Shown piece after piece: positions 35,100 through 43,319 of a stretch of DNA of 64,000 nt. The notes below the pieces were generated by a model. It was not told the origin of the DNA. It made no database searches and worked only from the letters and a program-made list of their open reading frames with translations. This stretch comes from Exiguobacterium sp018617385 (lineage in GTDB: Bacteria; Bacillota; Bacilli; Exiguobacteriales; Exiguobacteriaceae): positions 248,001 to 312,000 of the forward strand of contig NZ_JACSKA010000003.1 in NCBI RefSeq assembly GCF_018617385.1, read 5' to 3'. The translations under genes and the position numbers were made by a program. Numbering within the stretch: the first letter of the stretch is position 1; each line of letters opens with the position of its first letter.

Positions 35100-35833
35100 G
35101 ACGACCGTTCCTCCGAAGCGATTGCTTCTACATATATATCATCAAGTGTCGCATCAGGCGACAATCGATACACGTCGCGCAACTCGGCCGCTGTTCCGCT
35201 CGCGATGACGACTCCTTGATGAAGGAAGACGAATCGGTCGCAGTGCCGCTCCGCCGTCTCAAGGATATGGGTGGACATTAAAATCGCGCAATCTTGTTTA
35301 TATTCATCAAATAACTGAAGCAACTGACGAATGGCTAGTGGGTCTAGACCAACAAATGGTTCATCAACAATCAAAAGCGGCGTTTTCGTCACGAGCGCAC
35401 ACAAGATCATCGCTTTTTGACGCATCCCTTTCGAAAAGACGGAAGGGAACCAGGCGAGTTGCTTTTCCATCCGCATTTCTTTCGCCAAACGTTTCGTGCG
35501 CGCAGCCAACTCGTCCGGATTCACATCGTACGCCTTCCCCATCAATTCAATATGTTCTTGCAACGTTAACGTCTCATATAAAATTGGTGTCTCCGGTATG
35601 TAACTTACTTTCTTACGATAATTCTTTTCGGAAGAATCTAATGTCTCGCCATCAATTTCGATTTTTCCGGAGAGGGGTGACAATAACCCCAAAATGTGTT
35701 TGATTGTCGTCGACTTTCCAGCTCCGTTTAGCCCTATCAACCCGACGAGCTCCCCTTTTTTTACTTCAAACGAAATGTCATGCAAAACTTGTTTACCGAG
35801 ATATCCGCCGTTCAATCGATCGACGTGCAGCAT
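35096..35833 (-). CDS. ecsA: ABC transporter ATP-binding protein EcsA
   Basis: 245 residues from ATG 35831-35833 (MLHVDRLNGGYLGKQ), behind AAAGGTG. Walker A GLNGAGKST, signature FSKGMRQK, Walker B LLIVDEPFVGLD, switch His in MSTHILE. Pairs with EcsB. Gene order ecsA-ecsB next to hit, scoC and prsA matches B. subtilis. Confidence 0.92.
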   Translation of the reverse strand: MLHVDRLNGGYLGKQVLHDISFEVKKGELVGLIGLNGAGKSTTIKHILGLLSPLSGKIEIDGETLDSSEKNYRKKVSYIPETPILYETLTLQEHIELMGKAYDVNPDELAARTKRLAKEMRMEKQLAWFPSVFSKGMRQKAMILCALVTKTPLLIVDEPFVGLDPLAIRQLLQLFDEYKQDCAILMSTHILETAERHCDRFVFLHQGVVIASGTAAELRDVYRLSPDATLDDIYVEAIASEERSS

Positions 35834-35875
35834 GAAAACCACACCTTTCATTTTCAACTTTTTTTCGTGGTATAT

Positions 35876-35900
35876 GTTTCAAATGTTGTCACATGGGAAT
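35876..35900 (+). promoter_or_regulatory. SigB-type promoter for the GlsB-like gene
   Basis: GTTTCA (35876-35881), 13-base spacer, GGGAAT (35895-35900), close to GTTTAA-N13-GGGTAT. Predicted leader about 90 bases. Confidence 0.65.
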
Positions 35901-35941
35901 AATCTGAACTGTAAGGCATTTTAAAATAAACATCAATACTT

Positions 35942-35976
35942 CCATTGTTCCACAAAATCGTTGTAAAGAACAATGG
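35942..35976 (+). promoter_or_regulatory. Leader stem-loop before the GlsB-like gene
   Basis: CCATTGTTC and GAACAATGG are perfect 9-base complements; ACAA/TTGT extends the stem inside. It lies just upstream of the GGAAGGAG ribosome site and could stabilise or mask the message. Confidence 0.5.
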
Positions 35977-35999
35977 GCAAAAAGAGGAAGGAGAAATGA

Positions 36000-36254
36000 A
36001 TGATGGGGTTTATTCTTTATTTAATTATCGGGGGTATCATCGGTTGGTTAGCAGGATTAATTTTAGGTAAGGACGTACCAGGTGGAATCATTGGTAACAT
36101 CATCGCGGGGATTATCGGTGCATGGTTGGGTGGACTTATCTTTGGTGACTTCGGACCAATCGTTGCGGATATCGCGATTATCCCGGCTCTAATCGGTGCG
36201 ATTATCTTGATTTTGATTGTATCATTCGTTATGAAATCAATGCGTAAAAAATAA
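36000..36254 (+). CDS. GlsB/YeaQ/YmgE-family stress membrane protein
   Basis: 84 residues, three Gly/Ile-rich membrane helices with the family pattern GGIIGWLAGLILGKDVPGGIIGNI. A transglycosylase-associated protein family of general-stress genes, function unclear. ATG-ATG start behind GGAG. The SigB-like promoter and leader hairpin support a stress role. Confidence 0.88.
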   Translation: MMGFILYLIIGGIIGWLAGLILGKDVPGGIIGNIIAGIIGAWLGGLIFGDFGPIVADIAIIPALIGAIILILIVSFVMKSMRKK

Positions 36255-36266
36255 GATTATGTATCG

Positions 36267-36300
36267 GAGGGGCTTCCATTACGGAATGTCCCTCTTTTTT
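36267..36300. terminator. Terminator after the GlsB-like gene
   Basis: GAGGGGCTTCC pairs with GGAATGTCCCTC (36283-36294), then TTTTTT. The convergent gene ends at 36300. Confidence 0.8.
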
Positions 36301-37349
36301 CATTGGATCAATAAATACATCGCGTCGTTCTTTTCGATAAACTGTTTCTCGGTTTCAAGACCAAAGAACGTAAAGAATGATTCGAAGAACGATTGCCCGT
36401 AATCCCACTCTGTTCCGAGCGGGTGTTCCGATTTCGTTTTCGGTTCACCGAGGAGGGCAATCAAATCATCCGGTCGTTTATCGAGGTCGACCTGAATCGA
36501 TTCTACTTCCTCTTCTTTAAACGTGACAGTCAATCGCTCATAGTCCCATTTTCCTTCACGCTTTCCAGCCGGTTCACCAAGCGTTTCTTGAACCTGCTGA
36601 CTCGACTGTCCAATTAACGAATCGACGGTTTCAAGTGAATGACCCGTTTGCGCCTCCACTTCAATTTCAATCAACTCAGCCCGCTTCAAATCAAATTGTC
36701 CGGCAATGGCTTCGCTCGACTCAGGCATGAGGGCATACTCAATGGATTTAGAAGATATCAATTGAATCGTTTCGGTTTCCGTGACCGTCTCTCCATTTGT
36801 CACCGCTACCGCTTTGACATCATATTGTCCCGGCATCTTTTCAAACGATATCGTATCGTCGGCTTCATCAATCCGTCCTACCTGTTGCCCATCAATCCAA
36901 ATATTCGTCAATGGGAGATCCGAGGTCACATCAATTTGTTGTGGGAGTAGTTCAATCCGATAGTCAGAAAAGCCATATCGCCCTTCCCCCGTATCGATCA
37001 AACGAAATAATCCGTCCGCCTCCATTCCCGACGTTCGGTCGGCCCGGTCTTTCGCAACTTCTGCGATGGCCTCTCCTCGAATGGACTTTTCAGCGTTCAA
37101 CCACCCCATGAATCGCAGAGCCTCCGCTCGCGATAAAGGTTCTCCAAGATATTCGACCTTTTCTTCAAAAAAGGTACGGTCTTCTTCTAATAAGGCCTCT
37201 TTGAATGCGACGTGAATTTTATCTTGTTCTGCCGCCGGCTTGTATGCATATAAATAGAAAACAATGGCTCCAACTAAAATCGTTAAACTAGATATGAACA
37301 GAAAGACTTTCGGACTCCGTTCTTTTTTTCTACTTCTCGTATATGGCAT
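36300..37349 (-). CDS. Membrane-anchored multi-domain extracellular protein (TcaA/YvbJ-like), unknown function
   Basis: 349 residues: short basic N-terminus, one membrane segment (about 15-35), then an extracellular part. The first half resembles TcaA/YvbJ-type domains (EALRFMGWLNAEKSIRGEA, then a beta-rich segment). The last about 100 residues contain two repeats built around LGEP...WDY (LGEPAGKREGKWDY and LGEPKTKSEHPLGTEWDY), which recall the SmpA/BamE small-domain pattern. A cell-wall or teichoic-acid related role is a guess from the TcaA likeness. There is no zinc ribbon at the N-terminus. Confidence 0.6.
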   Translation of the reverse strand: MPYTRSRKKERSPKVFLFISSLTILVGAIVFYLYAYKPAAEQDKIHVAFKEALLEEDRTFFEEKVEYLGEPLSRAEALRFMGWLNAEKSIRGEAIAEVAKDRADRTSGMEADGLFRLIDTGEGRYGFSDYRIELLPQQIDVTSDLPLTNIWIDGQQVGRIDEADDTISFEKMPGQYDVKAVAVTNGETVTETETIQLISSKSIEYALMPESSEAIAGQFDLKRAELIEIEVEAQTGHSLETVDSLIGQSSQQVQETLGEPAGKREGKWDYERLTVTFKEEEVESIQVDLDKRPDDLIALLGEPKTKSEHPLGTEWDYGQSFFESFFTFFGLETEKQFIEKNDAMYLLIQ

Positions 37350-37478
37350 GTGCTCACCTCCTTTGCTCTCACTTATCTTCTATTATAGAGGGAATCCATC
37401 TCGCTTCCTATCGTTCTTGCGCCCGAACTTCCGTGTTATGATGGAACAGAAACGACATTTAAGAATGGAGGAATGAAG

Positions 37479-37907
37479 ATGCACACAGATCCGACCTGTA
37501 TCTTTTGTAAAATCGCGAAACAAGAAATCCCATCTTATCGGGTATATGAAGACGAAGCGGTCGTCGCTTTCCTCGACCTCTCTCAAGTGACGAAAGGACA
37601 TACGCTCGTCATCCCGAAACATCATGCGAAAAACGTATATGAATTGCCAGAAGACGTGGCAGCAGACGTCTTCAAACGCGTCCCGACCATCGCCAAAGCG
37701 ATTCAACGTGAAACGGGTGCCATCGGAATGAACGTCTTATCGAATGCCGAGGAAGTTGCCGGACAAACGGTGTATCACTTCCATATCCATTTGATTCCGC
37801 GCTTTGGACACGAAGATGGATTCGGTGCGAAGTGGATTACACAAAACGACGCTTTCACGTCAGAAGAACTCACTACCCTTGCATCAAATATTCATGCCCA
37901 CGTATAA
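37479..37907 (+). CDS. hit: HIT-family nucleotide hydrolase/transferase
   Basis: 142 residues from ATG 37479-37481, 7 bases after GGAGGA. Zinc-type N-terminus CIFCKIAKQEIPS and the catalytic triad HFHIHLIPR near residue 100. Hydrolyses nucleoside phosphoramidates or dinucleotides. Position between ecsA and yhaH/scoC as in Bacillus. Its terminator has been duplicated by the inserted element downstream. Confidence 0.95.
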   Translation: MHTDPTCIFCKIAKQEIPSYRVYEDEAVVAFLDLSQVTKGHTLVIPKHHAKNVYELPEDVAADVFKRVPTIAKAIQRETGAIGMNVLSNAEEVAGQTVYHFHIHLIPRFGHEDGFGAKWITQNDAFTSEELTTLASNIHAHV

Positions 37908-37913
37908 ACAGAC

Positions 37914-37938
37914 AGAGACCCGTCATCGACGAGTCTCT
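37914..37938. repeat. Terminator hairpin, left flank of element copy 2
   Basis: AGAGACCCGTC-ATC-GACGAGTCTCT hairpin seven bases after hit. Repeated at 38280-38303 with one base difference (A/G in the stem). It no longer has an adjacent T-run on plus. Confidence 0.85.
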
Positions 37939-38279
37939 GCTTGTTGACTAACATGAATCTTATCGCTCGCCTGTCCGTCATCAATCCCGAGATCATCCGC
38001 CTCGGCCCGCCGTTCAACATCCGTTCCGTTCGACAGACCGTGAAGGATGGATCGTGTCGACTTGTTGATCATTAGATCCGCCCCCTGTGTGTTCTTCTCA
38101 CACCATTATATGGGACGAAGGACAAAAGGTGACCAAGAACGGGCAGGCGAGACTCCTGAGGGAATAGCAAGCAAAGGGAGACCCAGCAGTGACGCAGTCG
38201 CGATGCGGCTCCCTGCTTGCCCCTAGGAAAGCGAGCCATGTCCGGATTGGGCATAAGACCTATACTTTGTCTACAGTCT
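37939..38279 (+). mobile_element. 341-bp non-autonomous transposon-like element, copy 2
   Basis: It fills the gap between hit and the coiled-coil gene. Ends: GCTTGTTGACTAACATG at left and TTTGTCTACAGTCTG at right, matching the two ends of the 557-bp copy. About 290 bp next to the right end are about 95% identical to copy 1 but on the opposite strand. This copy has lost the other subterminal repeat. It carries a 48-codon frame on the minus strand (from 38072, MINKSTRSILHGLSNG) whose first 29 codons correspond to copy 1. No transposase. Flanked by duplicated terminator hairpins. Confidence 0.8.
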
Positions 38280-38303
38280 GAGACCCGTCATCGACGGGTC
38301 TCT
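38280..38303. repeat. Terminator hairpin, right flank of element copy 2
   Basis: GAGACCCGTC-ATC-GACGGGTCTC followed by TTTT on plus: the intact hairpin-plus-U-tract. Second copy of 37914-37938. Also adjoins the stop (38305) of the convergent gene. Confidence 0.85.
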
Positions 38304-38304
38304 T

Positions 38305-38640
38305 TTATGATTGATTGATTGAGTCACGATGGCGCTTTCGTTCCTCTTCTAGTTGCGCCCGCTCGACCTGAAGCTTGATTGCCACTTCATATAACTGTTG
38401 ACGCGTCTTGACAGATGTCGCTTGTTCAAATTCTTTTCGTAATTCTGTTAGACGGGCATCTATTTCAAGCATCCGCTTTTCTCGCATCGATTCTTCACGT
38501 GCCTGTTCCGTTTGCTTCGACGCCTCGTATCCCGCCTCTAGTGTATTCATAATGGATTCGGCCCAAGTGTCATCTCCCAGTCGTTTCGCAGCGAGATACA
38601 GGTCAAGCATGTCATCTACCCAACGCTTCGCTTTCTCCAC
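38305..38640 (-). CDS. Small coiled-coil protein of unknown function
   Basis: 111 residues, almost wholly charged helix (Glu, Arg, Lys, Gln, Ala) after an initial KRWVDDMLDLYLAAKRLGDD segment. It should form a coiled coil. Cytoplasmic, no membrane segment or motif. ATG preceded by AAGGTGATCC. The Bacillus region has no obvious equivalent here. Divergent from yhaH. Confidence 0.7.
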   Translation of the reverse strand: MEKAKRWVDDMLDLYLAAKRLGDDTWAESIMNTLEAGYEASKQTEQAREESMREKRMLEIDARLTELRKEFEQATSVKTRQQLYEVAIKLQVERAQLEEERKRHRDSINQS

Positions 38641-38808
38641 TGAGGATCACCTTCCTTTACCTGTATTTTAAAATAAAATGATTTTTCGGTCAAAAATGAA
38701 TGTTCTGAAAAATTTTATTTGCGATATAGGTTTTTAATCACTCTTTTTTGGTAAAATAATATGAAAAGAATGTAATTCTGATTATCCGAGCTTGAGGAGG
38801 GGAATGAA

Positions 38809-39165
38809 TTGTCGAGTCGCCAACGTCGAGATTGGATTGCTTTCGGCTTTGTTTTAGCATTTTTAGGAGTCGCCACGGTGAAGAAACTGGCGCGAGGAAC
38901 TGCAAATGATGCCGCTGCTCAACAACATCGAGCATCTACAATCACTACGCTAAAAGAACAATTTGGGAATGTGGCGAAACATGCATCGCAGGTTGCCGCC
39001 GCAGGAAAACTGCAAGGAAAAGAATTGACTGACCAAGTGAAAGCCGAAGTCGAACGCTATCAACAAGACATTCAGCCTTCAGTCGAGCGCATCCAAGGGA
39101 ACCTTCAGGAACTCTCGAACGTACAGTCTGCTATGACTGACAAAACCGTCAATCAAACACAGTGA
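38809..39165 (+). CDS. yhaH: YhaH-like membrane-anchored protein (YtxH-type)
   Basis: 118 residues: N-terminal membrane segment (WIAFGFVLAFLGVATVKKLA) followed by a helical region (TLKEQFGNVAKHASQVAAAGKLQGKELTDQVKAEVERY) of YtxH-like type. TTG start behind GAGGAGGGG. Position between hit and scoC supports YhaH. Role unclear; general stress is possible. Confidence 0.65.
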   Translation: MSSRQRRDWIAFGFVLAFLGVATVKKLARGTANDAAAQQHRASTITTLKEQFGNVAKHASQVAAAGKLQGKELTDQVKAEVERYQQDIQPSVERIQGNLQELSNVQSAMTDKTVNQTQ

Positions 39166-39226
39166 GTGTTTGAGGTCATCGTCCGTCGATTACATTTGAC
39201 TTTTTATCCGGAAAGGATGGATCGAG

Positions 39227-39790
39227 ATGGAACACGAAAAAGAATTCACTGGCCCCGAGGCCATGCTCTATAGCCACAAAATCATTCAATTGAGTAAGGC
39301 TTTGTGGAAAACCGTCGAAAAAGACTGGCAAAACTGGATCAAACCGTTCGACTTAAATATCAATGAACATCACATCTTATGGATTGCCCACGCTTTAGGC
39401 GGTGCATCGATTTCAGAAATCGCAAAATATGGCGTCATGCACGTCTCGACTGCTTTCAACTTCTCGAAGAAGTTAGAAGATCGTGGATTACTTACGTTTT
39501 CTAAAAAAGAGACGGACAAACGAAACACGTACGTTCAATTGACACCTGAAGGCGAATCGTTATTACTCGAAACGATTCACGCATTCGACCCAGAAGGGAA
39601 CGGCGTATTCCGCGCTTCCCTCCCGCTCCAAGAACTGTATGGAAAGTTCCCTGACTTAACAGATATGACGGCGATCGTACGTCGCTTGTACGGGGATAAC
39701 TTTATGGATATCTTTGCGGAAACGTCAAAAATGATCACAGAAGAGGCAGGCAGACGCCCTGATGAGGATGAACTCAGTCAAGAAGCCTGA
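39227..39790 (+). CDS. scoC: ScoC/Hpr transition-state regulator (MarR family)
   Basis: 187 residues. Strong match in the core to B. subtilis ScoC: SKALWKTVEKDWQNWIKP, LNINEHHILWIAHALGGASI, SEIAKYGVMHVSTAFNFSKKLEDRG and KRNTYVQLTPEG. Represses protease, oligopeptide-uptake and sporulation genes in Bacillus; here the stationary-phase role is inferred. Overlaps the convergent yhaI end by 17 bases. Confidence 0.94.
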   Translation: MEHEKEFTGPEAMLYSHKIIQLSKALWKTVEKDWQNWIKPFDLNINEHHILWIAHALGGASISEIAKYGVMHVSTAFNFSKKLEDRGLLTFSKKETDKRNTYVQLTPEGESLLLETIHAFDPEGNGVFRASLPLQELYGKFPDLTDMTAIVRRLYGDNFMDIFAETSKMITEEAGRRPDEDELSQEA

Positions 39791-40121
39791 CCTGCCGATA
39801 AAGTGGTTCTGTGACGTCTAATGCGATTCCTTGTCGGACGCATGCCTCCAGAATCGTTTTGACGTCAAGTCTCACATCTAACATACCTGCAAAATGGACG
39901 AGCAATGGTTCTATGGACGTATATCCGTAGCGCAATTGCTCGTTTTGCTGCGCCCGAATCTCCTCAAGCAATTGATAAAATGACTCGACTTCTTGTTTCG
40001 TCAAATTCGCTCGAATCACTTCATATTCGAACGGACGGTCTGTCCAATCGACAATCTCGAGTAAGATCTTCATCTGATAGGCTAAATGCTCGACCTTCTC
40101 CTCTAGTGACACTTCCCTCAC
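39774..40121 (-). CDS. yhaI: YhaI-like protein (DUF1878)
   Basis: 115 residues. Pattern VEHLAYQMKILLEIVDWTDRPFEYEVIRANLTKQEVESFYQLLEEI matches the Bacillus YhaI arrangement, as do the position next to scoC and orientation against it. GTG start used; a second GTG three codons later is nearly as good. Function unknown. Confidence 0.8.
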   Translation of the reverse strand: MREVSLEEKVEHLAYQMKILLEIVDWTDRPFEYEVIRANLTKQEVESFYQLLEEIRAQQNEQLRYGYTSIEPLLVHFAGMLDVRLDVKTILEACVRQGIALDVTEPLYRQVRLLD

Positions 40122-40265
40122 CCCATCATTTCACATTCTATTTCATCATTATACGACAGGATTGTGTGCTATGATACTGTACAGACAAGAGAACAGCTGT
40201 CATGATTAGGAAAATGTGATATAGTCGGACTTAGAAACTTTAAAGAATTATTAGGGGTGGAATAC

Positions 40266-41267
40266 ATGTCAAACGGAATGACGAATGAACCAAAAAAGCA
40301 AGATAAAAAATTCTCAACTGGCGCACTCGTGGGTGCATCTGCAATCGCACTCATCATCGGTGCTGGCGGTACGTATGCGGCAACGAACGCAGGCGGCGGA
40401 GAGTCAGATAATTCAGCAGTCGTCACATATAAAGGCGGCGAAATCACACGCGGTGAAATCGCGGATATGAGCTATGATCGCATGGTGCCACAACTCGCAT
40501 TCCAAGAGACGATGAATGCACTTCTTGAAAAAGAATACGGTGACCAAGTCGACCAAGAAAAAGTAGACGAAGAGTTCAGCAAGACAGAAGAACAGTTCAA
40601 CTCAGAAGAAGAATTCGAACAAGCGATTCAACAAGCCGGCATGAGCGGTACGGAAGAGTTCAAAGAAGCGCTTCGCGGACAGATGCTCGTTGACGCTGCG
40701 AAATCGAAACTTGTCGATGTGACCGATGAAGAAATCGAAGCACAGTTCGCAAAAGAGAACGTGGAAGTGGAAGCTAGCCACATCCTCGTTGAAACTGAAG
40801 AAGAGGCACAAGACATCATCAAAGAGTTGAATGACGGTGCAGACTTCGCTGAACTTGCGAAAGAAAAATCAACGGATACTGGTTCAGGTGAAAAAGGTGG
40901 AGAACTCGGTTTCTTCTCTGCTGGCGCGATGGTACCTGAATTCGAAGAGTATGCATTCAAAGAAGATGTCGTTGGTAAAATCTCTGAGCCGGTTCAATCT
41001 CAGTTCGGTTTCCATGTCATCAAAGTGACAGACCGTAAAGAGAAAGATTTGAAACTCGAAGACGAGAAAGATCGCATTCGTGAAGAATTGGCAGCTGAAA
41101 AATCAGCTTCTGTCGATGCCAACAAAATTTACGCGGAGTTGATTGAAAAATACAACGTTGACGTAAAAGATGCAAAAGCAGAACAACAATTTGACGCTGT
41201 TAAAGAAGCGATTAAAAACGCAGACGAATCTTCAGAAGAACCTGCAGCAGAATCAACTGAACAGTAA
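40266..41267 (+). CDS. prsA: Foldase PrsA (parvulin PPIase), without lipobox cysteine
   Basis: 333 residues from ATG 40266-40268, 5 bases after AGGGGTGG. N-terminal membrane segment at about 19-42 (TGALVGASAIALIIGAGGTYA), SurA-like N-domain, parvulin domain from about 165 (ASHILVETEEEAQDIIKEL, LGFFSAGAMVPEFEEYAF, SQFGFHVIKV), acidic tail. No Cys anywhere in the protein, so it cannot be the lipoprotein known from B. subtilis; it is anchored by an uncleaved helix or secreted. Folds exported proteins. Confidence 0.94.
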   Translation: MSNGMTNEPKKQDKKFSTGALVGASAIALIIGAGGTYAATNAGGGESDNSAVVTYKGGEITRGEIADMSYDRMVPQLAFQETMNALLEKEYGDQVDQEKVDEEFSKTEEQFNSEEEFEQAIQQAGMSGTEEFKEALRGQMLVDAAKSKLVDVTDEEIEAQFAKENVEVEASHILVETEEEAQDIIKELNDGADFAELAKEKSTDTGSGEKGGELGFFSAGAMVPEFEEYAFKEDVVGKISEPVQSQFGFHVIKVTDRKEKDLKLEDEKDRIREELAAEKSASVDANKIYAELIEKYNVDVKDAKAEQQFDAVKEAIKNADESSEEPAAESTEQ

Positions 41268-41271
41268 TCAC

Positions 41272-41306
41272 AAAGGGGCACTCCAGCAATGGAGTACCCC
41301 TTTTTC
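41272..41306. terminator. prsA terminator, shared with yhaM
   Basis: AAAGGGGCACTCC (41272-41284) and GGAGTACCCCTTTTT (41291-41305); convergent yhaM ends at 41319. Confidence 0.85.
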
Positions 41307-41318
41307 GTTGGTCACCTG

Positions 41319-42245
41319 TTATAGATTCGGGCGATAGAAGGCACGGTTATCGAGTGCCATGACACGCTCCGTGAATGTCCCCGGCTCGACCCCTTCATAC
41401 GCTTTCTCAAACATATTCATGCGCGCATCAATGTTATCAATAAAGAATAACATCTCCGCTTCAGGCAACTGTGGCGTATTCGCAGATCCCCATTCCGGCT
41501 TCCCGTGATGGCTTAAGACGAGATGTTGCAACAGTGTCGTCACTTCACGGTCCGTTCCCAGTTCCCGTGACACGACTTCAAGCTCCGATGCCATGAGTGA
41601 CAAATGACCGAGTAATTTTCCTTCAAGTGTGTATTCTGGCGTAATCGCATCAGACAATTCGATGACTTTCGCTAAATCATGCAAAATGACACCTGCAATC
41701 AAAAGATCACGATTCAAGGATGGATACAGTTCACACATCGTATCCGCGAGCTTCAACATCGACATCACATGAAATGCTAGTCCTGAATAGACCGCATGAT
41801 GATGTCGAACGGCAGCCGGGTACGTAAAGTATGCCTCTTCGTGACGATTGACGACTTCCTCGACAAGACGGCGAATCTCATCGTGTTGAAGTGACGTAAT
41901 GAATCCACGAATCGTCGTCTCGAGCTCTGACTTCGGAATGGGAGCTGAGCGGACGTACGGTGCGATATCCACTTCCTGCTCGATGATCGAAATTTGTTTT
42001 AATTTCAACTGGGTGCGCCCGCGATAGTCCATCACTTCACCGGCCGCATGGACGATTTTTTTCGTCGCATACTTCTCAGTATCGGCACTATCCCATAATT
42101 TCGTTTCGATTTCACCACTCTCGTCGCAAAGGATTAATGTTAAATAAGGTTTTCCGTTCCCGGCGAGTCCCTTATACGATTGTTTGATCATGACATATTG
42201 GTCTAGCGTGTCGCCCACTTTGAGCTGACCGATTTTTGTCGTCAA
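41319..42245 (-). CDS. yhaM: 3'-5' exoribonuclease YhaM
   Basis: 308 residues from TTG 42243-42245, behind AGAGAGGTG and 6 bases (B. subtilis: 314). The longer in-frame extension has no ribosome site and family matching begins here. N-terminal OB-fold (GNGKPYLTLILCDESGEIETKLWD), then an HD domain (VILHDLAKVIELSDA, HLVLSHHGKPEWG). Degrades RNA and ssDNA 3'-5'. Confidence 0.93.
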   Translation of the reverse strand: MTTKIGQLKVGDTLDQYVMIKQSYKGLAGNGKPYLTLILCDESGEIETKLWDSADTEKYATKKIVHAAGEVMDYRGRTQLKLKQISIIEQEVDIAPYVRSAPIPKSELETTIRGFITSLQHDEIRRLVEEVVNRHEEAYFTYPAAVRHHHAVYSGLAFHVMSMLKLADTMCELYPSLNRDLLIAGVILHDLAKVIELSDAITPEYTLEGKLLGHLSLMASELEVVSRELGTDREVTTLLQHLVLSHHGKPEWGSANTPQLPEAEMLFFIDNIDARMNMFEKAYEGVEPGTFTERVMALDNRAFYRPNL

Positions 42246-42356
42246 TGAAAGCACCTCTCTCTTGTTCAGTACCTTCATCTTAACGAAAGTTTGCGACAGA
42301 TGCCAACATTCCTGACAATTTGGGAATACTATCAATATAGTGAATTGGAGGAATGG

Positions 42357-43283
42357 ATGATGGAATGGGATTGGTATACACGACCGGAAGATTATGTGCA
42401 TGTTGATCAGCAATATGCCCAAGCCTATACGTATTGGCTTGAACAATTGACGACTTCGAATGTGACGAAGATTGTCGTCGAAAATGGATATATGTATGGT
42501 TCACTCACGCTCGACTATGAACAGTTAGAACGGGAGCCACAAAAAATTGGACACTACTTCATTGGGCCTGATTTTTTATGGACAATCGGCTTTGATGATT
42601 TGCACCATGAGTCCGTTCTTGCCAAACAATGTGATTCTCCGATCGAGGCGTTTTACGAGTTGCTTGCCGAACGGATGAACAACTACTTTCATGGCATCGA
42701 TGAATTTGAAGAACGATTGATGGCCGCTCAACGGGAAATGACGGGACAAGTTCCCGCTACGTTCATGAATGAGATTTTTGGTCTTCGCAGTGAGATCGAA
42801 CGGTGGTCCGATACGGTCACCCCATATAAGGAGCTTGTCATGGCGGGACGAGAGGCTTTTTTAACGATCGATTTACAGCAGTTGAAGTCGTATCAACTTG
42901 CCGATTATCGAGTCAGTCGATTGCTGACACTCATCAATCATTATCAAGAAGACGTGATTGCGATGACAGACCTCGCCTCCACCCTGTCAAACTTCCGAGG
43001 GAACGAAATCATGAAGGCGCTAACCGTCTTCACCGCGCTGACGACTCCCGTCGTTGCATTCGGTGCGGTTTGGGGAATGAACTTTAAAAACATGCCTGAA
43101 CTGGAATGGCCGCTTGGATATGGATTCGCCTGGCTCATGATTCTTCTCTTCACGCTCATCATCCAAGTGTGGCTGAAACGGAAGAATTGGATTGGCTCAT
43201 TGCTACAGTTTCCGAATCAAACGACTTCAACGAAACATCGGGCAAAACAAAATTCTCAAAAAACGAACAAAAGTTCGGTATAA
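42357..43283 (+). CDS. CorA-family divalent cation transporter-like protein
   Basis: 308 residues from ATG 42357-42359, 5 bases after GGAGG. A promoter-like CTGACA...ATATAG upstream lies inside any longer frame, so the downstream start is favoured. Large N-terminal cytoplasmic domain of mixed structure, a long helix, then two C-terminal membrane segments with the signature WGMNFKNMPE (GMN filter motif plus MPEL) near 265 and a basic tail. Likely Mg2+ (or Co2+) import. Confidence 0.85.
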   Translation: MMEWDWYTRPEDYVHVDQQYAQAYTYWLEQLTTSNVTKIVVENGYMYGSLTLDYEQLEREPQKIGHYFIGPDFLWTIGFDDLHHESVLAKQCDSPIEAFYELLAERMNNYFHGIDEFEERLMAAQREMTGQVPATFMNEIFGLRSEIERWSDTVTPYKELVMAGREAFLTIDLQQLKSYQLADYRVSRLLTLINHYQEDVIAMTDLASTLSNFRGNEIMKALTVFTALTTPVVAFGAVWGMNFKNMPELEWPLGYGFAWLMILLFTLIIQVWLKRKNWIGSLLQFPNQTTSTKHRAKQNSQKTNKSSV

Positions 43284-43319
43284 TGAAAGAAAAGTGATTC
43301 ACACAAGAAAGGTGATGTT

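Noticed and set aside
38072..38254. 60-codon minus-strand frame in element copy 2
   Set aside because: Same repeat-derived frame as in copy 1; no start signal and no family.
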